64,000 nucleotides of DNA, taken from Leptodactylus fallax (taxonomy: Eukaryota; Chordata; Amphibia; Anura; Leptodactylidae). Under the pieces are notes generated by a model. That model saw only the letters and a list, made by a program, of their open reading frames with translations. It had not been told where the DNA came from and searched no databases. The position numbers were made by a program, and so were the translations under genes. This document shows, piece after piece, positions 11,072 to 21,390 of the stretch. Location of the stretch: the NCBI GenBank assembly GCA_947044405.1, contig CAMRHE010000067.1:3231501-3295500 (forward strand), read 5' to 3'. Within the stretch, counting starts at the first letter, position 1; each line of letters starts with the position of its first letter.

Positions 11072-11100
11072 AATAAATAGATGATCCTACAATAGACAAT

Positions 11101-11850
11101 ATGGACGATTCTAGTCTACAATTAGAGAATGTGTCATCTGTTTTACCCATTTCTATCCAAGACATCACATCAAGGAGTCGTACTACCATACGTACTCCTA
11201 TACCTAGAAGTAGAGTAAGACCCCCTTCCAAACCAAATTCCCCCAGTTCTCACCATGGGAAAACTAGGACTTTCAATAGAACTAAAGCAACTAACTCTCA
11301 GACTTCCACCCTTAATACTATTTCTCCTCAACTAACGTCGACATCCATTTTACCATCCATATTACCTACCATTGACAACAATATGGTAGGTGTAACATCC
11401 ACCTTACCAGCTGACTTACCTTCAGCATCACATTCCAATTACTGTATAAATCCACCTCTTCCAGTAAGCTCTCTGCTTACCACCACACCATCATCAATTC
11501 CTACCAACCCATCCAGTTCCTCCAAACCGATTACATCCTACTGTCCTCTCAGTCCTATTACCCTAGGCCCTATACCCCACTTGGCATTCAAAGCCACCGA
11601 ACTTGAAACCCGGTTGTCCTTGCTACCCTCCCCAAGTCTGCCTCTCAATCTATCTCAACTAGCCACCCATGATGATCCACCCTCACCAATACCACTAACC
11701 ACCCATGATGATCCACCCTCGCCAACACCATCCTCTACCATACAACCAGGTCCCAACCCTATGGCCATTAACACCACTGGGACTAGGGACACCAACATCT
11801 GTCCCTCTCTGGGCTCCCCTCACTACCTCCTCCTTCAATTTTTCCATTGA
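11101..11850 (+). pseudogene. PLE ORF, N-terminal part, ended by TGA
   Basis: This 249-codon stretch from ATG at 11101 to TGA at 11848-11850 is in the same frame as the RT that follows. It is rich in Ser, Pro and Thr with no recognisable domain, as is common for the poorly conserved N-terminus of PLE proteins. A 36-base direct duplication at about 11665-11736 encodes two copies of a 'THDDPPSP' motif. The TGA may be a point mutation. Alternatively a frameshift occurred here, because frame 2 (11705-12085) is open across the same region. The sequence alone does not settle this. Confidence 0.6.
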
Positions 11851-14076
11851 CTCTTTTTTAGCCCTTCCTTCCCAACTAACAATGCCTCCCATTCTCCCTC
11901 ATCCTCCTGTGCAACAATCCATCACCACCCTTCTGCCTCCAATCACAAGTTCCACCACTATCACCCGATTCTTCCAAACCAGCCGTCGAGTTTGCACAAA
12001 AACAAAAAGAGAAACAGACCCAGAGGATGTCGAGGTGGAAGGAACAAATCAAAATCCAAAAAGGAGAAACCTCCCACAGACCTAAGTATTTATACCCCCT
12101 CTGAAAACAAAATCTTCAACCTATCCAGTCACATACTTAATCTGGACGAGACTAAACTACTCAGCAAAGGTCTGGCGTTCTGCCCTACATCTCAACCTAA
12201 TGGGTTCCAGTTGTTTCTGGACCTCAATAGATTCATTAGACAACTAACCCTAACTAGATATTTTTCTATCATTGAAAATCCAATACACCCTCAATCTACC
12301 ACTCTTACCACTAACTCTACGCCTGTACCTATCCCAGTTGATGTACATCCCTTGTCCAACTTTAATCCAACATACCACAGAGGTCCAGCTATTGAAACAT
12401 TTTTTTCTTTGGTTAATGAAGATTTTCATAAACTCAACACTACTCGTAAAACCCCAGACAACTTATCCTTAGCAGAATTTAAAGCCCTGAAAAACCTCAA
12501 AGAAAATACCAACATTATAATACGTCCTGCCGATAAGGGAGGTGGCATAGTACTACAAAACCGCGAGGATTATATTCTAGAAGCTAATCGCCTCTTGAAG
12601 GATAAAGAATTTTATGAACAACTCGACACCAACCCACTACCTACATATATTTCTGAATATAGAACCCTTATTAACTCAGCCACCAGCAATGGCCTTCTAA
12701 CTAAGAAAGAAAAGAAGTTCCTACAAGTCATGGAACCTCCCTTACCCTTTTTCTACCACCTTCCCAAAATTCACAAATCACTTACCAACCCACCTGGCCG
12801 CCCTATAATTTCAGGCATTGGATCTCTCACCAGTAACCTTTCACACTTTATTGATTTACATCTTCAAAAACTGGTCCTTGACCTTCCTTCATATCTTAAA
12901 GACTCAACCCAACTAATTAACCATATAAAAACCTTAAATGATGGAAATGCTACCAAAACCAATTGGGCCCTCCTAACAGCAGATGTATCGGCCCTATACT
13001 CCAATATAGCCCATCCCCATGGTCTAGCAGTAATCAATCATTTCCTTGCCAATAATTCCTCAATGCCTCCAACACAAAGAGGATTCATTTTACATGGGAT
13101 CCAATTCATACTTGAACATAACATCTTTTCATTTCAAAACAACATTTTCCGTCAAACAAAGGGCTGCGCCATGGGCACGAGGTTTGCGCCATCCTACGCA
13201 AATCTGTTCATGGGTTTATTTGAGAGAACATACATCCAAACCCCAGGTGAGAACAATAAACATATAATATTCTATAAAAGATATATTGATGACTTGTTTT
13301 TTGTTTGGGACGGTGATGAATTATCAGCCTCAAATTTCATCACATCTCTAAACAATAATGAAATGGGAATATCATTCACCCATCATTATTCTCAGACCAG
13401 TATTGAATTTTTAGATCTCCTGATCTCTAAAACCATAGATAATACATTTTCCACCGAAACATACTTTAAATCTGTGGACGTCAATAGTTATTTGGACTAC
13501 CGCAGTGCTCACTACATTCCCTGGCTTAACAATATACCATTTAGCCAACTAAAAAGAATTCGAAAAAATTGTGATGACAATGACACCTTCAGAACCCAGT
13601 CCAAAATATTAAAACGCAGATTCATGGATAAACATTATCCAAAATCTGTAGTACAAAATGCGATTAAGAGAACCTCTGAATTATCACAGGTTTCATGTTT
13701 AATAGAGAAACCAAAACAGGATCCTTCAACCCTTCCCATCAAACACAGGTCTAGTTTTATAACCACATACAACTCTAGTCATAAACTAATAAAATCTATC
13801 ATAACCCAACACTGGGATATTCTTCTGAGTGACTGCTATCTTCAGCAACAACTTCCCAAACGACCCACAATTACTTTCAGAAGAGCCACTACCCTGCGAA
13901 ATCTTTTAGCCCCCAGCCGAATCCGTATGGAAAAGAATAAAACAGATAACACTTTTACACTAAAAAAAGGAGTTTTCAGATGCAGACACCCACGATGTGC
14001 TTGCTGTAGTAATATTAAACACCAACAAACCTTCATTACATCCAAAACTACTAACAAAAGTTTCCCCATTAATTAA
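11851..14076 (+). pseudogene. PLE reverse transcriptase region, ended by in-frame TAA
   Basis: The frame is open from directly after the TGA to TAA at 14074-14076. It starts with a basic, Lys/Arg-rich segment near 11990-12070. The RT shows the PLE pattern: 'RPADKGGG' near 12525, 'LPKIHK' near 12760, 'GRPIISGIGSLT' near 12800, motif A 'LTADVSALYSNI' near 12975, motif B 'GCAMGTRFAPSYAN' at 13162-13203 and the catalytic 'YIDDLFFVW' near 13282, followed by 'SIEFLDLLI'. After the RT a cysteine-rich linker 'CRHPRCACC' (about 13980-14010) matches the zinc-binding linker known in endonuclease-bearing PLEs. The enzyme would copy element RNA at a nicked target. The TAA separates it from the endonuclease domain in the same frame. 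Confidence 0.88.
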
Positions 14077-14475
14077 TTTCTAAATTGTAATACCAATTAT
14101 GTTATTTATGTGTTAGAATGCCCTTGTAACCTTCAATATGTTGGTCGCACCATCCAACCTTTGCACTTACACATTAACAACCACCGATCAAATGTTACCA
14201 AGGGATTCAAAAAACATAACCGTTCCCTACACTGTTCTCTCAAACACCAAAAAGATTTCAAACATATTTCCATCATCCCCATTGAACACATCCCTAATAC
14301 TGCTCCCAACCGTTTTTTACAACTCCGCCAACGTGAATCTTTTTGGATTTACAAACTTAATACACTCATGCCCCATGGTCTTAATGACACTGTAGAATCC
14401 AATTTTTTAAAAAAACATGTACCTTTTTTTTTTTTTTCTTTCAATGCCACCTGCACTAATCAAGCCCTTATTTAA
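14077..14475 (+). pseudogene. PLE GIY-YIG endonuclease domain
   Basis: The frame continues directly after the TAA to a TAA at 14473-14475, with no frameshift. 'VIYVLECPC' followed by 'LQYVGRT' gives the paired GIY and YIG strands in their usual PLE variant. 'LHINNHRSN' supplies the basic helix. 'RFLQLRQRESFWIYKLNT' holds the conserved Glu region, and the family-typical 'LMPHGLND' follows near the end. GIY-YIG endonuclease nicks the target DNA for retrotransposition. The domain has no start codon of its own, so with the upstream TAA it would not be made unless there is read-through. The last codons run through a T-rich, Phe-encoding tract. Confidence 0.85.
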
Positions 14476-14477
14476 AG

Positions 14478-14527
14478 CGCTAGTATCATGAGAGGGGCAC
14501 ACTTTGTGCCTGCTCCATGATCTAGCG
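14478..14527 (+). promoter_or_regulatory. three-tier hairpin directly after the PLE stop codon
   Basis: Three nested perfect arms can be read: CGCTAG (14478-14483) with CTAGCG (14522-14527), ATCATG with CATGAT, and GGCACA with TGTGCC at the tip. They are separated by small internal loops. It begins two bases after the stop codon. A role in the element RNA (processing, RT recognition or translation end) is conjecture. Confidence 0.7.
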
Positions 14528-15457
14528 TGGTAAGTCTAAACCTTCATCTCCATATCCATTTAGTTATTCTTTATATGCTTTTAAGGTCACATTTATCTAT
14601 TTATTTTTTTACATCAACTCTGTATATATCAAATCAGTAGTTGCTTCTACAAACATTATATCCACTATTTAGTCTACTTTAAGTATATTTCTCATTTAAC
14701 CCTACAAACATTTACAATCAATTATTAGGACTATCATTACATATCTATTTACCTGATGTTCCATTTATATGCTCATGTACCCATGATTTATCCATTGAAT
14801 TATTTATTTATTGCTCATTCATCTAATCATCCATGTATCTATATATATACATTCATTACCTGCTTATTATCCATTTTTTCATCAACTATCCTTCACTCCA
14901 TTTTTTATCAACTATCCCATCCCTATCCTAATTATTTATTGTATCAATTAGATACACTCTCACACTCCACCATCTTTTATAAACAACCAGATTTATTGAC
15001 TACTCACCCATCTATTGTATGTTACAACCATATCCCTCCCCCCCTTTTTTTTTTTTTTCTCATTCATTACCATTATTTCCTGGATGTATTCATATATATC
15101 CCCCTATTCTATTATTACCTACCTAATCATCTAATCTTGGTACCATATATATCCCCATCTCCTCTTTCTCATTAACTATAACTATTTTTCATATTTATCT
15201 AACCCATATTTGTTCTTATACCAATCCATTCACTTTTCATTTTACTTATTTATACATTAAACATTTGTTGATTGCCACCATATGTGTACATTTATATGTG
15301 TGCTGGGATATGTGTGTACATACATGCATACATGTGTTTGTGTGTGTCTATGTATATACATGTAGATTGTTTCTTATGTACAACAATGTTTTTATTATAT
15401 CTTATATTATTTATTATACATTATACTATTGTTTTATTTGATTCTTATCTAGTTGGC
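14528..15457 (+). other. PLE 3' untranslated region, G-depleted
   Basis: The plus strand is made almost entirely of A, T and C. The row 14881-14940 contains no G at all, and neighbouring rows contain only a few. Repeated 'atctattta' and 'catcc' words occur. The ORF at 14756-15175 is open because of this composition and shows no protein family motif. After 15280 the texture switches to TG/CA-rich. Confidence 0.7.
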
Positions 15458-15487
15458 CTGATGAAGACGTCAGTTAAGACGTCGAAA
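15458..15487 (+). ncRNA. hammerhead-ribozyme-like core in the PLE 3' end
   Basis: CTGATGA (15458-15464), one A, GACGTC (15466-15471), loop AGTTAA, GACGTC (15478-15483) and GAAA (15484-15487), followed by CGCGTT. The CUGAUGA and GAAA strands and a perfect 6-bp stem II match the hammerhead catalytic core. PLE terminal regions are known to encode such motifs. Upstream TTGGC could pair with GCCA near 15510 as stem I. Stem III and the cleavage triplet are not clear, so I claim a conserved core and not proven self-cleavage. Confidence 0.65.
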
Positions 15488-15536
15488 CGCGTTGCCATAC
15501 TTTGTATCGCCACCTTGTGGAGTAACATTGTGATCC

Positions 15537-15542
15537 AATAAA
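15537..15542 (+). terminator. AATAAA polyadenylation signal of the PLE
   Basis: A canonical AATAAA is followed by an A-rich run. It lies about 70 bases before the element end and 50 bases after the hammerhead-like core. Function is inferred from position. Confidence 0.4.
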
Positions 15543-15614
15543 AAAAGTTTCATTTTAACACATGTCTGGATGATTAAGTAGCGCTCATACATACCCTGTT
15601 TTTTTACTACTTTA

Positions 15615-15627
15615 CCATAATGACCTC
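15615..15627. other. 13-bp target-site duplication of the PLE, right copy
   Basis: CCATAATGACCTC is identical to 11059-11071, and the minisatellite resumes directly after it with 'cacacagtataat'. Confidence 0.7.
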
Positions 15628-16700
15628 CACACAGTATAATATACTCCCCAGAGGGGTTCCCTCAGTATAATACTCCACAGTGGTCCCCCACAGTATAATA
15701 TGTTCCCCACAGTCCCCCCCAGTATAATGCTCTACAATGGCCCCACAGAGTATCATATGCTCTCGAAATACACTCCACAGTGGCCCCACACAGTATAACA
15801 GGATCCCCACACTGTCCCTTCCCCCAGTATAAAGCTCCACAGTGGCCCATAGTATAATATGCTCCCCAGAGGGCCCCTGCTAGTATAATGCTCCACAGTG
15901 CCCCCTCGAGTATTTAGCTCCACAGTGGCCCCACGCAATATATTATGCTCCCCAGAGCGTTCCCCCCAGTATAATGTTCCACAGTAGGCCCCACGCAGTA
16001 TAATATGCTCCCCAGTGGGCCCCCTAGTATAATGCTCATTAGTCCCCCCCGAATAATGCCCCACAGTGGCGCCACACAATATAATATGCTCTTCTGATGG
16101 CCCCCCCAGAATAATGCTCCACAGTGACCCCACTCAGTATAACATGCTCCAGAAATGGCCTCCACACAGTATAATATACTGCCCAGAGAGGTTTCCCCAG
16201 TATAATACTCCACAGCGGCCCAAAACAGTATAATATGCTCTCCAGAGGCCCCCCCAGTATAATGCTCCACAGTGGCCCAAAACAGTATAACATGCTCTCC
16301 AGAGCCCCCCCCCAGTATAATGCTCGACAGTGGCCCTGCACAGTATAATATACGGGGGGGTGCCCCTCTGGAGAGCATATTATACTGTGTGGGGAAACTG
16401 TGGAGCATTATACTGGGGGGCCCCTCTGGAGAGTATATTATACTGTGTGGGGCCATTGTGAAGCATTATACTGGGGAGCCCCTCTGGAGAGCATAATGCT
16501 CCAAAGTGGCCCCACATAATATAACATTATCTCCAGAGCCCCCCCCCCCACATTATAATTTTCCACAGAGGCCCCACAGAATATAATATTCTATCCAGAG
16601 GGCCCCTTCCCCAGTATAATGTTCCACAGTGGCCCCAAACAGTATAATATGCTATCTAGAGGGGTCCCCAGTATAATGCTCCACAGGGGCCCTACAGTGC
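15628..16700. repeat. minisatellite, right block, with an inverted segment
   Basis: This block continues the array of the left block: alternating half-units 'cacacagtataatatgctcc' and 'cagtataatgctccacagtg' with C-rich joints. At about 16352-16490 orientation flips to 'gagagcatattatactgtgt', then flips back. The ORFs on both strands here (15607-16496) all encode the same repeat peptides and are rejected as genes. Confidence 0.85.
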
Positions 16701-17160
16701 TATTATTATATTATATTCTGGGGTCTCTTCAGACCCCAGAGTATAATAATCGAAGGCCCGGGGGAGGTGAGGGAAAATAACAAACAGTTATACTCACCCT
16801 GTCTTACCTCTCCTGGGCCTCCTCGCGCGGCTCCGTTATCCCCGCCGGCGCTGGCTTCTTCTTCTCTGTGGCTGCCGTCACGCGTTGTGGACGTCACCGC
16901 TGAGGTCTGTGATTGGGCCTCAGCGATTACGTGAGGCAGGCTCACAGCACACCCCACGTGATCGCTACGGCTGAGGCCTGGCCTCAGCGGTGATGTCCGG
17001 AACGCCAGAAGATGACGTCGGACGCCAAGGACAGGTGAGTAAAAATGTTTGTTATTTTTACTCACCTCGGAAAGGGGCCCTGCAGTCCCTTTCTGTTATT
17101 GATTTGTCCGGGCCTGACTCCGGGATCCGGAGTCATCAGGTTCCGGGGGCCCCTTTGGGG
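16701..17160. other. GC-rich, CpG-containing part of the hAT element
   Basis: This block has markedly higher GC and CpG than its surroundings, with 'cctcctcgcgcggctccg' and 'cgccggcgctggc'. It holds 'ggggtctcttcagacccc' (a palindrome near 16718-16738) and a hairpin at 17033-17067. A related block in opposite orientation, with 'ggggtctgaagagacccc', occurs at about 58850-58945 beside the second minisatellite. The short ORFs at 16706-17065 and 16990-17289 are unsupported. Confidence 0.55.
17033..17067. repeat. perfect 13-bp-arm hairpin
   Basis: AGGTGAGTAAAAA (17033-17045), a 9-base loop, then TTTTTACTCACCT (17055-17067). Each arm contains a splice-donor-like GTGAGT, one on each strand. Confidence 0.7.
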
Positions 17161-17209
17161 ACGGGGCCCTGGGCAATTGCCCAGTTTGGCCCCCCTAACG
17201 CCGGCCTTG

Positions 17210-17217
17210 ATTACAGC
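17210..17217. other. 8-bp target-site duplication of the hAT element, right copy
   Basis: ATTACAGC directly follows the terminal CCGGCCTTG and is identical to 9733-9740. Confidence 0.85.
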
Positions 17218-17413
17218 TTGTCGAGGGTTTTGCTAACAGGATGCAATAGTGTATTGAACTGGTTTTATGGAGTCCTTAGCCAAATTTGAGGTAAAGTAAG
17301 GGTAGGCACTTCTGTACTTAACAATATATATTAAAGATATACTGTACGATGCAGAATGTTTATATAGAGTTGACTTCCATTAGGGTCAGGAAATTGTACA
17401 ACTTTAATAGGAA

Positions 17414-17700
17414 CACTGAAACATTTAATGGGTTATCCAATTTTTCAAAATTGATGTTCAATCCATAGGATAGGACATCCGATTTAAATTGGCAGGTGTC
17501 TGACTGCCGGAATCCCCGCAGATCAGCTGTTTCCCCATGATGGTGAAAATTACAGTGCTCATTTGATGCACTTTTAATGGCAGCCATAGTGGGCACTACA
17601 GCAGTTGTCACATTCAAATCTATGGGACAACCTCTGCAGTACTTGCTACAGCCACTATTAAATGTACAGTGAGTAAGCACAGCAACTTGAGCAATCTATG
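17414..17700. mobile_element. T2-like MITE, partial
   Basis: A TTAA followed by 'tgggttatccaattttt' and 'ccataggataggacatcc' is the recognisable left part of the TTAA-flanked MITE group seen complete at 19956-20362. The right end is not clear. Bases 17700-18059 beyond it show nothing recognised. Confidence 0.4.
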
Positions 17701-18061
17701 AAGAAATCAAACCCCTACTGATATAACATTGATGACCCATGGTATGAATAGGACATAATTTTGAAGGTTGAAGTGGCTGTACAGGTTTACAGGGCTGTAC
17801 CCTTTCCCAAAAAAGCATCCAGTCTACAGCAGGTTAAGTGTGCTATTGCAGCTCGGCTCTATTCACTCCAGGTATGCCTCTGTTCTTGGACGAAAGCAGC
17901 CATGTATTTCTCAGTTCTATAGAACCCTTTTAATGGTTTTGCTAGAATTTGACTTGCCAATGTCTTAAAAATAAATTGTCAGCTCTAATGTCGTTTTTAT
18001 GTAAGTAAACGTTTGCATTTCCCATAAAATAACAATTCTGGAACATCTCTTCTCATAACTA

Positions 18062-19302
<1,241 letters not shown>

Positions 19303-19827
19303 TATGTTGTGCCATTCCTCTATTCATCCTAGAAATGTATAAATAAATTTACTGGGTTTTACCATTCTATTTGTCTAAAGGGTGTGTCCCTACACAGTCA
19401 GTATTGAATGGACATTGCCAGACTGTGTAGGGACACTGCCCAACTAACACGACTAAGTTGTGAATTTATTCATAAAATTCTATGAGGAATAACAGAGGAA
19501 CGGCTCAGTGTAGAGTTATAGGAAAGGAGGCTCCATATTTGTTATTTCATGTGGAATACAATTACCGTATATGCAACAAGGTGACAATTTATCTTTAAGA
19601 TCAATAAGTGCCATTGTCGCTGCTTAACTATGCTTGCAACCCAAGACTAAAGAACACAGCATGGAGAAATATCTATTTGTATAGGTAATTAACCATTGAT
19701 TGAATGATCAACACATGGAATCTAAAGATAGTGATTGGAAAAATTTTGATATTTGGGTAGATTGCAGGACTTTAATTTATCTCAGTTTAAATACTATTTA
19801 TGTGGTCATCAATTACCTTTAACACTA
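19303..19827. other. unassigned, with a diverged repeat at 19374-19560
   Basis: Bases 19374-19560 resemble about 4190-4330 (shared 'aataacagaggaa' and preceding text) and contain a short inverted pair, 'gtccctacacagtc' and 'gactgtgtagggac'-like. The rest shows nothing. Confidence 0.4.
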
Positions 19828-20402
19828 TGGGGGAAATTTACTAAGCCATTTATGCCATTTTCTGGCAAAGATCTCAAATCTGGTGTGTGGGAGTGCGCCT
19901 AAATTATTAAGAGTCTTTATAATTCAGGCACATCTCATGCCAGATGGGGACTTCCTTAAAGTAGTTGGCCAGATTTTTTTTTATTTATGGCCTATCCTTA
20001 GGACAGGCCATAAATATCTGATCAATGGGGGACCAACAGCTCCCCCTGCATAGATCAGCTGTATGGGGCATCTTTTGTCACCCATATTGTACACCGCCCA
20101 GAGCCGGAAGAAGATGGCTCTGTGCTCTGTATAGTGACCAGGCACCATCACTGCAGCTCCAATCCCATTGACTTCAATGGGAACTGAGTTTCAGTAGCAG
20201 TGTCCAGCCCCTATACAGGGACTATCTGCTTATGGCTCTGTGCTGTGCATTGTATGTGCATCAGAAACAGTCCCTAACAGATGTCAGACCCCACCGATCA
20301 AATATTTATAGTACACCCTAAAAAGGCCATAAATAAAAAAAAATCCTGGCCAGCCTTTTTAACTTTGGTGTACAGAATGTCAGTCCTAATAAATTCCCCC
20401 CA
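19828..20402. mobile_element. MITE, 'ggggaaatttactaa' family, copy 3, interrupted
   Basis: The left end 'tgggggaaatttactaagcc' and the right end 'taataaattcccccca' are clear inverted termini. The element is interrupted by the TTAA-flanked MITE at 19956-20362, so only about 170 bases belong to the host copy. The nesting shows this family is older than that T2-like copy. Confidence 0.65.
19956..20362. mobile_element. T2-like MITE, complete, TTAA-flanked
   Basis: TTAA stands at 19956-19959 and at 20359-20362. Between them the ends 'agtagttggccagattttt' and (reversed) 'aaaggctggccaggattttt' form TIRs that extend about 70 bases through 'ttatttatggcct'. TTAA duplications are typical for Kolobok and piggyBac superfamilies. 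The AGGGG-like termini of sister copies favour the Kolobok-type T2 group known in Xenopus (inference). Confidence 0.7.
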
Positions 20403-21032
20403 ATGTGTTTGCTCCATAGACATATTTACCCGGTTTTAATCATAGGATAAAAACCATTTGCAGAGTTATCTAATGGACAGATAATGGCCACATGTACTGA
20501 TATTGGGTAAGGATGTCCTAATTCACTCAGGACAAGAAGTAAAGGAAAAAAAAAACTGGCTTTACAAGATAAGTCATTAATGGACATAGAGATTAATGAA
20601 CTGGTTAAATCTAAATGACTAAGAGAATTGTTCAGTGGTCACATCCTATACTAGGAGATATACAGTAGCTAGGAAGTCTCATGTCTACATAGATATTATT
20701 TCTCTTTCTGCGTTACCCAGCTGCACAAGAGAAAAAGAAATTGCATTGAAGTTTTTTTTTTCTATTATTTCTGGTTCTAATATGATATGAACATATCCTC
20801 AGAATCAATCAGACTCCAAGTCCTTCCCCTTCCTTACACAGATGTGTACTGTCTTCTCAATTAGGTGACTCAGGATGAAAAGCAAGGAGGAGTCATCACT
20901 TGTAATTTTATTCAGATTTCAAAGGAATAATAAGAACTCGCTGTACCTTTTCAGAATTGACTAGGAAATATTCAGATTATGAAATACAAAAATAATAGAT
21001 CATACAGTAGTTGCCAGCTTTCCCTACCAGCC
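20403..21032. other. unassigned
   Basis: Unique-looking AT-rich sequence with no gene and no repeat that I can name. Confidence 0.4.
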
Positions 21033-21390
21033 TTAAAGAGGACCTTTCACCACTTCCTCCAACTACAACTCTTTGCTTCCTTCAATAAGCAGCTCTCTAC
21101 TGATTTCTAGTTCAGTAGGAATTTTTTCTCTAGCCCCTACCATTCCTGAGCAATGGATGGTGTTACTTTAATACGAATTAAGCTCTCTACTGTCAGGTGG
21201 GGAGTCCCTGTCTCTCTGCCCCATCCTGGAACCACCCACCTGTCAATAGAGTTTAATTAGCATATTAAGTGCTGAAAATAATGCTGGGGGTTAAAGAAAA
21301 ATTCCAACTGCTCTAGAATCAGAAGAGAGACACCTATTGAAGGATGCAAAGATTTGTAGTTGGTGGAGGTGGTGAAATCTTATATTAACA
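21033..21390. mobile_element. T2-like MITE, 'aagaggacctttcaccac' subfamily, copy 1
   Basis: TTAA then AGAGGACCTTTCACCAC at the left. The right end 'agttggtggaggtggtgaaa' is its inverted partner, and the inverted match continues through 'actacaactctttgc' and 'ccttcaat'. A second, more diverged copy is at 50366-50815. Confidence 0.75.

Larger units (their letters stand above)
11072..15614 (+). mobile_element. Penelope-like retroelement (RT plus GIY-YIG), nearly complete
   Basis: This 4.5-kb insertion in the hAT-borne minisatellite is bounded by a 13-bp duplication. It has a short leader of 29 bases, one coding frame from 11101 to 14475 with two in-frame stops, then about 1.1 kb of 3' region. 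That region holds a hairpin at 14478-14527, a G-depleted stretch, a TG/CA-rich stretch near 15283-15362, a hammerhead-like core at 15458-15487 and AATAAA at 15537-15542. I see no terminal repeat at the 5' end matching the 3' end, so this copy lacks the partial tandem (pseudo-LTR) arrangement and may be slightly 5'-truncated. Family assignment within PLE (Neptune- or Poseidon-like) is inference. Confidence 0.85.
9741..17209. mobile_element. composite hAT element, 7.47 kb, with minisatellite and nested Penelope-like element
   Basis: The left terminus CAGGGCCGGTTTTAG with 'gtggggccctgggcaa' is mirrored at the right by 'gggccctgggcaattgccca' ... 'ctaacgccggccttg'. The terminal nine bases match at eight positions when one is reversed. 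The perfect 8-bp flanking duplication ATTACAGC supports one hAT-type insertion. I find no hAT transposase, so the element was mobilised in trans. From left to right it contains a 'cccttataaataatag' array, a minisatellite, the PLE at 11072-15614, the rest of the minisatellite, a GC-rich block and the right TIR. Without the PLE and one 13-bp duplication it would be about 2.9 kb. Confidence 0.8.

Noticed and set aside
10509..11073. Overlapping minus-strand ORFs up to 176 codons rich in Tyr, Cys, Gly and Trp
   Set aside because: They are translations of the minisatellite in three frames; a repeat unit whose length is not fixed to a multiple of three leaves several frames open. No domain is seen.
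14756..15175. 139-codon ORF in the PLE 3' region rich in Tyr, Ile, Pro and Ser
   Set aside because: It is open because the G-depleted sequence rarely makes TAG or TGA. There is no known domain and no conserved position.
15607..16496. ORFs of 100-180 codons on both strands with repeated 'YCVGPLWS' and 'IILGG' peptides
   Set aside because: Same minisatellite read in different frames and orientations, including across the inverted block.
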